Origin: Planctomycetia bacterium
GTDB taxonomy: Bacteria; Planctomycetota; Planctomycetia; Gemmatales; HRBIN36
DNA length: 64,000 bases
Reading direction: 5' to 3'
Assembly (NCBI GenBank): GCA_016795155.1
Contig: JAEUIE010000036.1
Location: 94,861 to 158,860, forward strand
Shown: in pieces, positions 27,334 through 36,229 of the stretch
Position numbering within the stretch: the stretch's first letter is position 1
Layout: the number at the start of each line of letters is the position of its first letter
Program-made: the position numbers and the translations under genes
The notes under the pieces: model-generated
The model's database searches: none
What the model saw: only the letters and a program-made list of their open reading frames with translations
What the model was told of the DNA's origin: nothing

Positions 27334-28668
27334 TCAAGATGGATGATAAAGCTGGCGAATTTCGCCGACCAGGAATACCGACCCGGTGGCTACCACAATT
27401 TCATCGCTACTCGCCTGATTCGCCAGATATTTCCAGGCCTGCGTTGCTGGCTCGACGACTGTTCCGCCAACACCACCAATATCATGCCACAGACCAAGTA
27501 GTTCACGCGGATCTGCTCCGCGACTGCTACTCGAATAGCGTGTAAAGACAATCTGCTTGACCTTCCCTTTCAGCAACTTCAGCATCTCACGAATTTGTTT
27601 GTCCTTGGAAACTGCAAAGAGCAGTTGTAAACCAGGAGCTTGCAATGAATCGAGCCAACGTAACAAAACACCGATGGATGCTTCATTGTGGGCTGCATCG
27701 AGAATAAGCCAAGGCTTCTCACCCACGATTTCCAGTCGCCCTGGAATGATCGCTTTGACCATGCCCTGTTGATAGGCTTCTAAAGAGAGTTTTGCCTGTG
27801 GCTCCAGCAGATGAAGTGTTTGCAGTGCAATTACCGCGTTGTCTGCCTGGTGCTTACCCCAGAGAGATAGTTCACACCAGGGGGAAAGAGTCGTTTGCCC
27901 CAGCCACATGACTTTGGGTTTAATGTTCTGACGAATGTCCCCCGGCCAACACATGCCATCAAACTCAGAATCAAGTCGATAGAGCGGGGCCTCCTGTTCC
28001 TTCGCTACTCTTTCGATGACTGCTGCGGGGCCTGGTTCACGCACTCCCGAAACCACCGGCCGCCCTCGCTTGATGATCCCGGCCTTTTCAAAGGCAATCT
28101 TTTCAACCGTGTCCCCCAGTTGTTCAATATGATCCAGACTGATGCTCGTGATGACCGACACTTCCGGCATCACCACATTGGTTGCATCGAAACGACCACC
28201 CATGCCCACTTCCAGCACCGCATAATCGACCTTCTGTTGTGCGAAATGAAGCATCCCCACCGCGGTGATGATCTCGAAAAAAGTCGGTGGCATTTCTTTG
28301 CGGTGTTCCACTTCATCGCAGGCTTCAGCAACCATCCGCATGCATTGGATCATACTGGATTGATCAATAGGCTGGCTGTTGATCTGTATTCTTTCCTCCA
28401 CACGCACCAGGTGAGGAGAGGTGTAAAGACCTACGCGATAACCAGCCTCTTGCAAAACACTGGCGATCATCGTCGCCGTGGAACCCTTGCCCTTAGTGCC
28501 GGTAATATGAATGGAACGGAACGCCTCGTGCGGGTTGCCCAGCAACTGCAACATCAGCCGCATGCGATCCAGTTTCAGCAGGCGAACATCCTGTGGCATG
28601 CCGATCTTTTCATAGTTGATTCGGCTATTCCAGAAGGCGACGGCCTGTTCGTAGGTTTCAATCGGCAT
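27334..28668 (-). CDS. folC: Bifunctional folylpolyglutamate/dihydrofolate synthase
   Basis: Adds glutamate to dihydropteroate or folates using ATP. 444 residues, normal length. The P-loop is ITGTKGKGSTATMIASVLQEAGY (about 54-76), followed by LYTSPHLVRVEERI, the ADP/substrate signature LEVGMGGRFDATN, and SITSISLDHIEQLGDTVEKIAFEKAGIIK; the C-terminal Mur-ligase-like domain includes WLILDAAHNEAS and VVATGSVFLVGEI. The ATG at 28668 is the only good start. It is divergent from the LarA-like gene (60 bases) and upstream of, and co-directional with, the tRNA pair. Confidence 0.95.
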   Translation of the reverse strand: MPIETYEQAVAFWNSRINYEKIGMPQDVRLLKLDRMRLMLQLLGNPHEAFRSIHITGTKGKGSTATMIASVLQEAGYRVGLYTSPHLVRVEERIQINSQPIDQSSMIQCMRMVAEACDEVEHRKEMPPTFFEIITAVGMLHFAQQKVDYAVLEVGMGGRFDATNVVMPEVSVITSISLDHIEQLGDTVEKIAFEKAGIIKRGRPVVSGVREPGPAAVIERVAKEQEAPLYRLDSEFDGMCWPGDIRQNIKPKVMWLGQTTLSPWCELSLWGKHQADNAVIALQTLHLLEPQAKLSLEAYQQGMVKAIIPGRLEIVGEKPWLILDAAHNEASIGVLLRWLDSLQAPGLQLLFAVSKDKQIREMLKLLKGKVKQIVFTRYSSSSRGADPRELLGLWHDIGGVGGTVVEPATQAWKYLANQASSDEIVVATGSVFLVGEIRQLYHPS

Positions 28669-28728
28669 GATTCAGAGTATAGTAGTTCCTATCCTGTCGA
28701 TGATATCGTGATGTATCCCTGGTGACAC

Positions 28729-30048
28729 ATGTCTCTGGAAAAAGTAGATCAAATTCAGTTGTACCCTGTCAAGCAAGTTCGAAAACAGCGACTTGTTACG
28801 GACATTGCGGGAACGGTAACGCAGGAACTGAAAAAATCGAAACGCCTGCAGGCACTTCCCACAGGCAGTCGGATTGCCATCGCGGTTGGCAGCCGAGGCA
28901 TCAATCACTTGTCGACCTATGTACTCTCGACAGTGACTACGCTCAAAAGGATGGGCCATCAGCCTTTCATTGTCGCTGCGATGGGTTCGCATGGTGGAGC
29001 TACATCAGAAGGACAGCGTGAATTACTGGCTCATTATGGCATCCATGAAAATGCCATGGGTGTGCCGGTGCTCAGTGATATGGATGTCGAACAAATAGGA
29101 GTCAATCAATCGGGCATACCCGTCTATTGGGACAGGAACGCCCTGGCTGCTGACGGCGTTTTTACTATTTCGAGAATCAAACCCCATACTGATTTTCATG
29201 GCACTTATGAAAGCGGTATCGTCAAAATGCTGGTTATCGGGCTGGGCAAGCAGCCGGGTGCTTCGGTGCATCATGTGTATGGCGTGCGAGGCTTACGGGA
29301 CTTCATCCCGCAATCAGTGGAAGTTGTTCTGCAAAAGACCAAGTTCCTGGCAGGCCTGGCGATCGTGGAAAATGCCGATGACGAGCCTGGCTGCATTGAA
29401 CTGATTGATCGGGATGATCTGCTGGTTAAGGAGCCAGGCCTGTTGTCCCTGGCTCGTGCCTGGATGGCTCAATTGCCTTTCCAGCAACTCGATCTGCTGA
29501 TCATCGGCGAGTGTGGCAAGAACTACTCCGGCACCGGCATGGATGTCAACGTGTTGGGTCGGCAGATGCTCGAAGGTGTACCCGATCTCCTTAAACCCAA
29601 CATCACCCGTATCTGTCTACTCGATCTTTCAGAGGAAACCGAAGGCAACGCAACAGGCGTAGGCATTGCAGATCTGACAACAACACGCATAGTCAAGAAG
29701 ATCGATAAGCATAAGTCAGACATGAATTGTCTGACGAGTTGTTGCCTGCTCCGGTCCAAAATTCCGATAGATCTTCCTGGTGATCGTGAGTGCATTGCCC
29801 AGGGAATGGCCACGTGCTGGCAACCTGATCTGGCAAAGTTGAAGCTGGCCTTTATTCCCAACACACTGGAACTGGCACATATCTGGGCAACTGCTGCCGC
29901 CCTGGAGCAGTTGAAGAGTAACAAGGAAGTGGAGATTGGCACGACTACTAGAACATTGCCATGGACCGCTGACGGGCGAGTTGAACAGGCGATTCTTTTT
30001 CCAAATAGTACACAAGGAAAGCGGCATCAAGTGCTGCGCGCGAAGTAA
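28729..30048 (+). CDS. LarA/DUF2088-type lactate racemase-like protein
   Basis: 439 residues, cytoplasmic. The N-terminal half fits the LarA N-terminal (DUF2088) domain: RIAIAVGSRGINHLSTYVLSTV, PFIVAAMGSHGGATSEGQRELLAHYG, FTISRIKPHTDFHGTYESGIVKMLVIGLGK with the conserved H-T-D-F. True lactate racemases bind a nickel pincer cofactor on Lys/His residues. This protein belongs to the wider family without larB/larC/larE neighbours here, so racemase activity is doubtful. Its final codons LRAK-stop are encoded by the left arm of a REP-like inverted repeat (30036-30052), so the C-terminus may have been altered by the insertion. Confidence 0.8.
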   Translation: MSLEKVDQIQLYPVKQVRKQRLVTDIAGTVTQELKKSKRLQALPTGSRIAIAVGSRGINHLSTYVLSTVTTLKRMGHQPFIVAAMGSHGGATSEGQRELLAHYGIHENAMGVPVLSDMDVEQIGVNQSGIPVYWDRNALAADGVFTISRIKPHTDFHGTYESGIVKMLVIGLGKQPGASVHHVYGVRGLRDFIPQSVEVVLQKTKFLAGLAIVENADDEPGCIELIDRDDLLVKEPGLLSLARAWMAQLPFQQLDLLIIGECGKNYSGTGMDVNVLGRQMLEGVPDLLKPNITRICLLDLSEETEGNATGVGIADLTTTRIVKKIDKHKSDMNCLTSCCLLRSKIPIDLPGDRECIAQGMATCWQPDLAKLKLAFIPNTLELAHIWATAAALEQLKSNKEVEIGTTTRTLPWTADGRVEQAILFPNSTQGKRHQVLRAK

Positions 30049-30106
30049 GCGGCGGTGACTCCGTCTCAAACACTGCAACCCCCCGCTTACTGCGTGCGCG
30101 GCTCTT
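30036..30106. repeat. REP-like inverted repeat, left flank of RAYT
   Basis: Arm AGTAAGCGG at 30044-30052 (preceded by GCGCGCGA) pairs with CCGCTTACTGCGTGCGCGG at 30083-30101. The right part continues GCTCTT, exactly the sequence repeated at 30757-30780. The LarA-like stop codon (30046-30048) lies inside the left arm. A degenerate further copy (CTTCGTGCGTGGCTCTT, 30114-30130) overlaps the end of the transposase frame. Confidence 0.8.
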
Positions 30107-30110
30107 GGTG

Positions 30111-30621
30111 CTACTTCGTGCGTGGCTCTTCGTACCAGGCCATACGAGTGCCCTGTTCATCCAGGGTATACCGTATTCTCTCTTCCACTTTTTCCTCGCT
30201 GAAAAGATGTCTCGTGCTGCCGTGCCGGGTCCATCGTTTCCGTTCAGCACTGTCAAACCCGGCATTATTCAGATTCTTGGAGGCACGCCCCTTCAAGTCG
30301 CTCATAATGCGGTCCGGGTTGCCTTCCCCGCTGAGCACCACATGCACATGGTTGCTCCGTACATGCTGCCGCCCATAACTGCCAGCCTCGTTCCTTCGCC
30401 AGTTCCACGAATGCCTGGCAGACGATCTCCCGTTCCTGCGGACTCATCACAAAAGCTGGTTGTGTCATCGCGACGCGAGCCCAACGTTCCCGCTGCGGAT
30501 CCGGCTCCACAAATGGCGTTCCGTATTCGTTATGCTCTCGATCTACCGATCCCTTCCCCTTCGCGCTGCCAGGAAGCCAGGTTCCATATGTCGAGAACGT
30601 AATGAAATACGCCAACGCCAT
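30111..30621 (-). pseudogene. RAYT/IS200-like Y1 transposase, frameshifted
   Basis: The reading frame starts at the ATG at 30621 (MALAYFITFSTYGTWLPG) and runs to KERGWQLW; it then shifts and continues in another frame with HVRSNHVHVVLSGEGNPDRIM, KGRASKNL, RHGSTRHLFSEEKVEERIRYTL and ends MAWYEEPRTK. The expected HUH-endonuclease motif is present (HVH). Seven bases (30366-30372) separate the two in-family halves where six would keep the frame, so one extra base explains the break. With REP-like repeats on both sides this is a REP-associated tyrosine transposase. It is inactive as read, unless the frameshift is a sequencing error or is bypassed by ribosomes. Confidence 0.85.
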
Positions 30622-30648
30622 AAATTACTCCAAATTCCGAATCAACCT

Positions 30649-30781
30649 AAAGAGCCGCGCACATAGTAAGCGGTCTTGACTTAAACTGTAACACTGTAGC
30701 ACACAACAAACGGTTTGCCATTTATCGGAAGTATTGTATTTTCTCACCTAACCCAACCGCTTACTGCGTGCGCGGCTCTTT
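30649..30781. repeat. REP-like inverted repeat, right flank of RAYT
   Basis: Left arm AAAGAGCCGCGCACATAGTA plus AGCGGT (30649-30674) and right arm ACCGCTTACTGCGTGCGCGG plus CTCTTT (30756-30781) are complementary over 26 bases with two mismatches, separated by an 81-base AT-rich spacer. The right arm matches the 30083-30106 copy on the other side of the transposase. Confidence 0.88.
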
Positions 30782-30846
30782 GTCGTATCTCATTTCATGA
30801 ACTGTTCGTAACATAACTTTTCAAACTTCTGACCACAGGTTCACCC

Positions 30847-31713
30847 ATGCGTCTCGCCACTCTACAAACTCCTCAAGGCCCTCGTGCGGTCCTTCGTTAC
30901 CAGGATTACTACTTCGATATCAATGATGCAGAGCCGACACTGCCTAACTCGGTTCGAGAGTGGATTGCCGGCGGCTCGGAATTGTATCGCAAGATCATCG
31001 AGGTGGCCAAGCGGCAAGGCACACCCATGTCTCCGGTGAAAGATGCCAGCTATCATGCCCCCATTCTCGATCCACAAAAGATCATCTGCATTGGACTCAA
31101 CTACAGCGATCATGCCAAGGAACAGAACCTGCAGCCACCCAAAGAACCGGTGGTGTTCAGTAAGTTTGTCACCACGCTGATTGGCCATGGTCAGAACATT
31201 GAACTGCCTTCGGTCAGCAACAAGGTTGATTACGAAGCGGAACTGGTGGTCGTCATCGGCAAAGGCGGGCGGATGATCAGTGAAGCGGATGGCATGGACC
31301 ATGTCGCAGGCTACATGGTGGGCCACGATGTCTCAGCCCGCGACTGGCAGAAGGAAAAAGATGGCAAGCAGTGGCTGTGTGGCAAATCGTTTGACACCTT
31401 TGCCCCCACTGGCCCGGAGTTCATCACTGCAGATGAAGTGAAAGACCCTCATCAGTTGCCGATTCGACTTAAACTCAACGGCGAAGTGATGCAGGAATCG
31501 AATACGAATCAGTTAATCTTCTCCATCCCCAAACTGATTGCCTACATTTCACAAGTGTTCACCCTTACTCCGGGCGACTTGATCTTTACCGGTACGCCAC
31601 CTGGGGTTGGAGATGCCCGTAAGCCTCCGGTCTATATGAAACCCGGCGATGTGGCTGAGGTGGAAATTGAAGGACTGGGACAATTGCGAAATCCAGTAGT
31701 GCAGGGCAGGTAA
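30847..31713 (+). CDS. Fumarylacetoacetate hydrolase family protein
   Basis: 288 residues, cytoplasmic. FAH-fold enzymes hydrolyse or decarboxylate beta-keto acids or hydrate dienols using a divalent metal. Visible motifs: IICIGLNYSDHAKEQN, PVVFSKFVTTLIGHGQNIELP, VDYEAELVVVIGKGGR with metal-binding Glu residues, VAGYMVGHDVSARDWQ, GKSFDTFAPTGPEFIT and LTPGDLIFTGTPPGVG. Length and motifs fit the single-domain family; substrate cannot be told. Its stop overlaps the ATG of the following small membrane protein by one base (TAATG), so the two are translationally coupled. Confidence 0.93.
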   Translation: MRLATLQTPQGPRAVLRYQDYYFDINDAEPTLPNSVREWIAGGSELYRKIIEVAKRQGTPMSPVKDASYHAPILDPQKIICIGLNYSDHAKEQNLQPPKEPVVFSKFVTTLIGHGQNIELPSVSNKVDYEAELVVVIGKGGRMISEADGMDHVAGYMVGHDVSARDWQKEKDGKQWLCGKSFDTFAPTGPEFITADEVKDPHQLPIRLKLNGEVMQESNTNQLIFSIPKLIAYISQVFTLTPGDLIFTGTPPGVGDARKPPVYMKPGDVAEVEIEGLGQLRNPVVQGR

Positions 31714-31964
31714 TGCTTCAGACGATTCAGATCATTGGAGCGTTGCTGATTCTAGTCGCTTTTGCCTTGAACCAGGCGAAGCGGATGGATTCGCACAGTA
31801 TCGGATACCTGTTACTAAACTTTGTGGGTGCACTGACGCTGGCCATCTTGGCTGCCATCGAATACCAATGGGGCTTTCTGCTTCTGGAAGGCGTCTGGGC
31901 GATGGTTTCTTCCTATGGTCTCTTTCGGGCATTTGTGCCAGTTCGCTCCAATACGAGTCAGTAA
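31713..31964 (+). CDS. Small three-TM membrane protein, CBU_0592-like
   Basis: 83 residues, almost entirely hydrophobic: IIGALLILVAFALNQ, SIGYLLLNFVGALTLAILAAIEYQ and WGFLLLEGVWAMVSSYGLFRA, with RMDSHS between the first two. This matches the small CBU_0592-type membrane family of unknown function. Coupled by a one-base overlap to the fumarylacetoacetate hydrolase gene, which suggests shared expression but not a known role. Confidence 0.75.
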   Translation: MLQTIQIIGALLILVAFALNQAKRMDSHSIGYLLLNFVGALTLAILAAIEYQWGFLLLEGVWAMVSSYGLFRAFVPVRSNTSQ

Positions 31965-31982
31965 TTTACTTCGCGTTGTCTC

Positions 31983-32049
31983 CTTGGCGCTTCTTGGCGT
32001 CATGGCGGTAAAAAATAAATGAACCGCCAAGTAGCCAAGAAGCGCCAAG
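31983..32049. repeat. Large palindromic repeat between convergent genes
   Basis: Arms CTTGGCGCTTCTTGGCGTCA plus TGGCGG (31983-32008) and CCGCCAAGTAGCCAAGAAGC plus GCCAAG (32024-32049) match in 23 of 26 positions around an A/T-rich loop. The TTGGCG..CTTGGCG pattern resembles a dispersed palindromic repeat common in environmental bacteria. It could terminate transcription from both sides. Confidence 0.75.
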
Positions 32050-32124
32050 AAAAATCAAAGTGAAATTACTCATATTTACAGAGGAACTCATTACGAGTTC
32101 CCATTGTGATAAAGTCCAGTGCTG

Positions 32125-34308
32125 TTAAGGCACATCCTTCACATGCAGTTCACTGTGAGTGATGGACATTTCTTTTTCACGATAAGTCACGCTGCTGTAA
32201 CTTTTGAACAGTTTCAGCGACTGTATAATCGTCTTGATATCCTTGGCATGTGCCTGATGTTCTTTAAGTTCACTCTCCTGGAACATGAAGTCTGCCCAGG
32301 AGTCAGCGGTATCCATCAAGCCGGAAATGCGGAAATAGGTTGCAGACCCCAGCGGTCTGTTGAGATTAGTCAACGGTCCACTTTCTGCCTTGAGGGGAGT
32401 GGCCTGCATCAACCGCATCGCATGCTCATTGGAAACCGTCAGAGTACAGAGGTTCTTGCTTAAACCAGCAGATGGCTTCAGGCGGCCATCGAGCTTCAAT
32501 TCATCGGGGAACGAATACCAAGCCAGCGTGAAATCGTCGATTTTCTTCATTTCAGGTGCAGGCCAATGGATCGACGGAATCTCATCAGGATCAAGCTCGT
32601 GAATGACTTTGGCCATATCGTTGAAGGCTTGTCTGATGTCGGTCGCAGCTGCCACCAACTTGTCGCGGTCGCTGACACCCAGAATCAGTGCTGGTTCCAG
32701 AATGGGCAGCGGCTTGGCTGAAGAGGGCATATCGCGGTGCCACTGCGTGCTGACCAGTATGTTGTCGATCATGAACCCCGATTGGCCATCAGCCAGTGCA
32801 GGGATCAAATTGGTTCGGACGGTGTTGTCCAGCCTTCGAAGTGAAGGTGTAAAACCTTCGAGTACTTGTTCAATCTTCTTGACCGTATCTTCTCCTGCAA
32901 ACTGCTCAATCATGGGGAAACCAAACTTGCGAAGGTAGCCATCCCCTTTCTTGATCCACTTGACGAGGATGTCCCAGTGTTCCGGGTTCATTTTGCTTCT
33001 GCCAATAACCGCCAGGATGGGATCACCACCCATATGGTTGAGCAGGCTCAACTCTTTGGAATAATCTTGTTTGGGATTCGGTGCGTAATCATACAGGAAG
33101 GATTCCTGGCCACGAGGTGTCTGGAACGACACGCTGAGCGCAGCTCCAGGCTCGTGCCCCATCAGTTTGAACGCATCGTTACCCAGTTCTTTGAAGTCTT
33201 TTTCCAGCCGTTCACGAATCTCATCTTCGAGCGAACTCTCTTCCAGTAACTTGTTGAGTTGTGCCACCAGATCATCCGCGTCGGAACGGGTAAAGCCTGA
33301 ACCAGCATTCATCCGTTTGCTGGTGTAGCTGATGGAGGTAATTTTCTTGTCCAGATGCTGCTTGAGGGGAGCGAGTTCCGGGTTGTCTACCAGTTTTTTT
33401 GCTTTGCCAAAGCTTTCCAGGAAGCGAAGTGAATCGCCAATGCCGAACACGACATATCCATCATAATAGCCAAGGTAAACGGTCAGCTTCATGGTTTTCA
33501 AATGGTCTCGCAGCTCCTGGAGGTCGCCGGCATCCTCTTCTATCAGTTCCCAGGGGATTTGATCCCAGGGAATCTTGGCGCCGTCGAGAGTAACCGTGGT
33601 CAGACTGTCTTCGCCCACTTTCTGATTCTTGACATTACCCGTCAGTGGTGGAACAGCCAGGGCAGCGGCATTGAGTATTACCGCAAGCCGGGCTACCTGC
33701 CGTTTAGCTACCTTCGGATCGCTTACTTTGAAGCCGAATACCAGATCGGGAATCACAACATTATCAAGGTCGTCCTGCAGGGCAGAGCAAACTTCCCGGA
33801 TTATTTCAAATGGACTATCCATCGGTTCGCCGAAAGCTCGAGAAACCTGAGCACCGAAATACGCTGCCGAGAAAGCAGTTCCAAGGCTGGTCATGAACTT
33901 GGGCAATTTTGGACCGCCAATCACGAAGCATTCTTCGCTCACCATTTCCATCAACAGTGAAAGAAGTTCCTGATTTTCCTTCTGTTCCAGCATGCCCTTC
34001 AGCGGGCCACTCTGCTGTTCCCAATTGGTGATAACTTCCTTCCAGCCTGCCTTCACCAGCGGTGTGTTCCAGATGTTCTGGACGGCTTTGGTGTTCCACA
34101 ATTGCAGCAGTTGTTCCTTCATCCGAAGAGATGTGCTGAAGTAGGTGCAGTCCGCCGGGGCCAGACGCAGCGCTGTCGTAGTGAGCAGATCAGCCTGGTT
34201 TCTAAACGTTGGAGCGGCTGGCTCTTTGGCTCCTGCCCAGCATAGGCCGATAACCAGTGCTGCCAGGAAGACCAGTATGGAACTTCGCTTCCATAATGAT
34301 TGTTGCAT
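32125..34308 (-). CDS. Large secreted protein of unknown function
   Basis: 727 residues from the ATG at 34308, which has AAAGGG at good spacing and gives a signal peptide (MQQSLWKRSSILVFLAALVIGLCWAGA). The longer upstream frame has no signal-like start. The mature sequence begins with ALRLAPADCTYFSTSLRMKEQLLQLWNTKAVQNIWNTPL and contains DAKIPWDQIPWELIEEDAGD-like and GHEPGAALSVSFQTPRGQESF segments. Planctomycete proteins with this opening (APAD..Y) are widespread and uncharacterised. No catalytic motif seen. Divergent from purF. Confidence 0.75.
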   Translation of the reverse strand: MQQSLWKRSSILVFLAALVIGLCWAGAKEPAAPTFRNQADLLTTTALRLAPADCTYFSTSLRMKEQLLQLWNTKAVQNIWNTPLVKAGWKEVITNWEQQSGPLKGMLEQKENQELLSLLMEMVSEECFVIGGPKLPKFMTSLGTAFSAAYFGAQVSRAFGEPMDSPFEIIREVCSALQDDLDNVVIPDLVFGFKVSDPKVAKRQVARLAVILNAAALAVPPLTGNVKNQKVGEDSLTTVTLDGAKIPWDQIPWELIEEDAGDLQELRDHLKTMKLTVYLGYYDGYVVFGIGDSLRFLESFGKAKKLVDNPELAPLKQHLDKKITSISYTSKRMNAGSGFTRSDADDLVAQLNKLLEESSLEDEIRERLEKDFKELGNDAFKLMGHEPGAALSVSFQTPRGQESFLYDYAPNPKQDYSKELSLLNHMGGDPILAVIGRSKMNPEHWDILVKWIKKGDGYLRKFGFPMIEQFAGEDTVKKIEQVLEGFTPSLRRLDNTVRTNLIPALADGQSGFMIDNILVSTQWHRDMPSSAKPLPILEPALILGVSDRDKLVAAATDIRQAFNDMAKVIHELDPDEIPSIHWPAPEMKKIDDFTLAWYSFPDELKLDGRLKPSAGLSKNLCTLTVSNEHAMRLMQATPLKAESGPLTNLNRPLGSATYFRISGLMDTADSWADFMFQESELKEHQAHAKDIKTIIQSLKLFKSYSSVTYREKEMSITHSELHVKDVP

Positions 34309-34489
34309 GATGAACCCTTTATGTGAAATTTGATTCGTTGTTCTTCGCATTCGCCGCATCATAACCGCTTGTGCAAGCACGAGGAAGACCAACTCATGAC
34401 ATCATCCTGTTTCATCGCCTGTCGGTTGCTATAACGACTTCACCTGCAGATCATCTGGGTCTGCCTCTCACTTACTTCGGGTACTCTGC

Positions 34490-36052
34490 ATGGCCATTTT
34501 GCAGCATGAATGCGGTTTGGCAGCTATCTATGTGCTTTCCGGCTTCATGCCTCAATCGCGATTGTTGCCACATGGTGATCCCAAACTGGCATCCTCACTC
34601 TTGCCCCGCATGCTGCTCGATCTTCAGAATCGTGGTCAGCTTGCTGCAGGCATGGCTACTTACGATCCGAATCGCGAAAAACTGCTCGATACGCACAAAG
34701 AATTAGGCACAGTCATTGAAGCCTTTCGCCTGAATCACAAAGGCAAAAGCAAGAATATTCAGCAGGAATATGCAGCCTCGGCTGGCATTGGCCATGTCCG
34801 CTATGCCACCTGCGGTACCGATGAACGCAGCTATGCCCAGCCTTTCAACCGTTACCATGGCTGCAAATGGAAATGGTTCAGCTTCGCCTTCAATGGACAG
34901 CTTGCCAACTATGGCGAACTGAAGAACGAACTGCTGCAGATGCGGGATTATCATCTCACCCGCGATACCGATACCGAAGTCATCATGCATTATCTCAGCC
35001 ACGAGTTACGTGGCGACGCACAGCCTGATCTGGTGGAAGTCTTCAAGAATCTCGGCGAGCGGTTTGATGGCGCTTACAACATCGTCTACATGAATGCCAT
35101 GGGCGATATGGTCATCTCCCGCGATCCCAATGGCATTCGTCCCATGTGCTGGGCGATGGATGGCAACCTGTTTGCTGCTGCCAGTGAAAGCGTGGCGCTG
35201 CAAAACCTGGGGTTCACTCAAGTCAACACGCTACAGCCAGGTGAAATGATCATCATTGAGGATGGTCAATTCAGACTGGAACGGTTTGCACCGAAGAAAA
35301 CACCGAAGCATTGCTTCTTTGAATGGATTTATTTTGCCAATGTAGCCAGTGAACTCGATGGCCACAGCGTCTACCTGACACGAAATGCTCTCGGTATTGA
35401 ACTGGCACAGCAGGAAAAAGAACTGGGAATTGTTCCGCTGGATGATGACACCATTGTGGTACCAGTGCCCGATACAGCCAAAGCAGCGGCGGATGCAATG
35501 GCTTTTGCTTTGAAGTTACCATCGGTCGAAGGGCTGATGCGTAACCGGTATGTTGGTCGCACATTTATCGAAGGCGAAAACCGTGAAGCACGCATTCGAG
35601 CCAAGTACACACCGCTCAGGCAGGTGCTTGAAGGCAAACGAGTGCTCCTGGTGGAAGATACCATTGTCCGCAGTTCGACCATGAAAGCGCTATTGGGAGT
35701 CATGCGCAGCGTGGGACACGCGAAGGAAATTCACGTCCGTGTCGCCTGCCCGCCTATCATTGCTCCCTGTTTTTATGGCATCGATATGTCCACGATTCAG
35801 GAACTCTTTGCTCCACGGTTCCTGCACGGTCAGCCAATATCTCGGGAATATGAGCGCAAAATGGCCCAGGAACTGGGGGCAGACAGTCTTGCCTATCTAC
35901 CGGTAGAATCTCTTGCTCGTTGCATTGGCATTCAGACAGAAAAACTGTGCCGGGCGTGTGTGACCGGTGAATACCCCACGCCAGTTGGCGAGCAACTTTA
36001 TCAACTCTCACTCAAGCCAGCCTGCGGCGATCGACGTACTTACGAGAAATAA
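34490..36052 (+). CDS. purF: Amidophosphoribosyltransferase
   Basis: First committed step of purine synthesis: PRPP plus glutamine gives phosphoribosylamine. 520 residues. The Ntn glutaminase domain starts with ECGLAAIYV, so Cys8 becomes the nucleophile after removal of seven residues; GHVRYATCGTDERSYAQPF and FAFNGQLANYGEL follow. The PRPP loop is VLLVEDTIVRSSTMKALL, and the C-terminal LCRACVTGEYPTP fits the family end. The 480-500 base region upstream shows no purine riboswitch. An intact in-frame chain and full motifs make the call secure; the only other genes of the pathway here are guaA and none adjacent. Confidence 0.96.
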   Translation: MAILQHECGLAAIYVLSGFMPQSRLLPHGDPKLASSLLPRMLLDLQNRGQLAAGMATYDPNREKLLDTHKELGTVIEAFRLNHKGKSKNIQQEYAASAGIGHVRYATCGTDERSYAQPFNRYHGCKWKWFSFAFNGQLANYGELKNELLQMRDYHLTRDTDTEVIMHYLSHELRGDAQPDLVEVFKNLGERFDGAYNIVYMNAMGDMVISRDPNGIRPMCWAMDGNLFAAASESVALQNLGFTQVNTLQPGEMIIIEDGQFRLERFAPKKTPKHCFFEWIYFANVASELDGHSVYLTRNALGIELAQQEKELGIVPLDDDTIVVPVPDTAKAAADAMAFALKLPSVEGLMRNRYVGRTFIEGENREARIRAKYTPLRQVLEGKRVLLVEDTIVRSSTMKALLGVMRSVGHAKEIHVRVACPPIIAPCFYGIDMSTIQELFAPRFLHGQPISREYERKMAQELGADSLAYLPVESLARCIGIQTEKLCRACVTGEYPTPVGEQLYQLSLKPACGDRRTYEK

Positions 36053-36172
36053 CAGTTAGATACATTTTGGCGGAATCTGTGCCACATTCCGTCGTGTACT
36101 CACGATCCGGATGTCGTTTCGGGAAACATTGATCTCCACTCATTTTTAAAGTGATACCACGATCAACAGCAG

Positions 36173-36204
36173 CACACCTCGACGAGAGTACTCGTCGAAG
36201 TGTG
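36173..36204. repeat. Palindromic hairpin between convergent genes
   Basis: CACACCTCGACGAG (36173-36186), loop AGTA, and CTCGTCGAAGTGTG (36191-36204) form a 14-bp stem with one C-A mismatch. No T-tract follows on either strand. It lies 121 bases after purF and 26 bases before the end of the minus-strand gene, so it may act as a bidirectional terminator or dispersed repeat. Confidence 0.7.
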
Positions 36205-36229
36205 GCACGATCACCGTTTATTACACTTC

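Noticed and set aside
30036..30781. CRISPR-like array
   Set aside because: Copies are inverted REP arms around a transposase, not regularly spaced direct repeats.
34309..34489. Purine riboswitch before purF
   Set aside because: No conserved three-way junction loops or terminator pairing recognised by eye.
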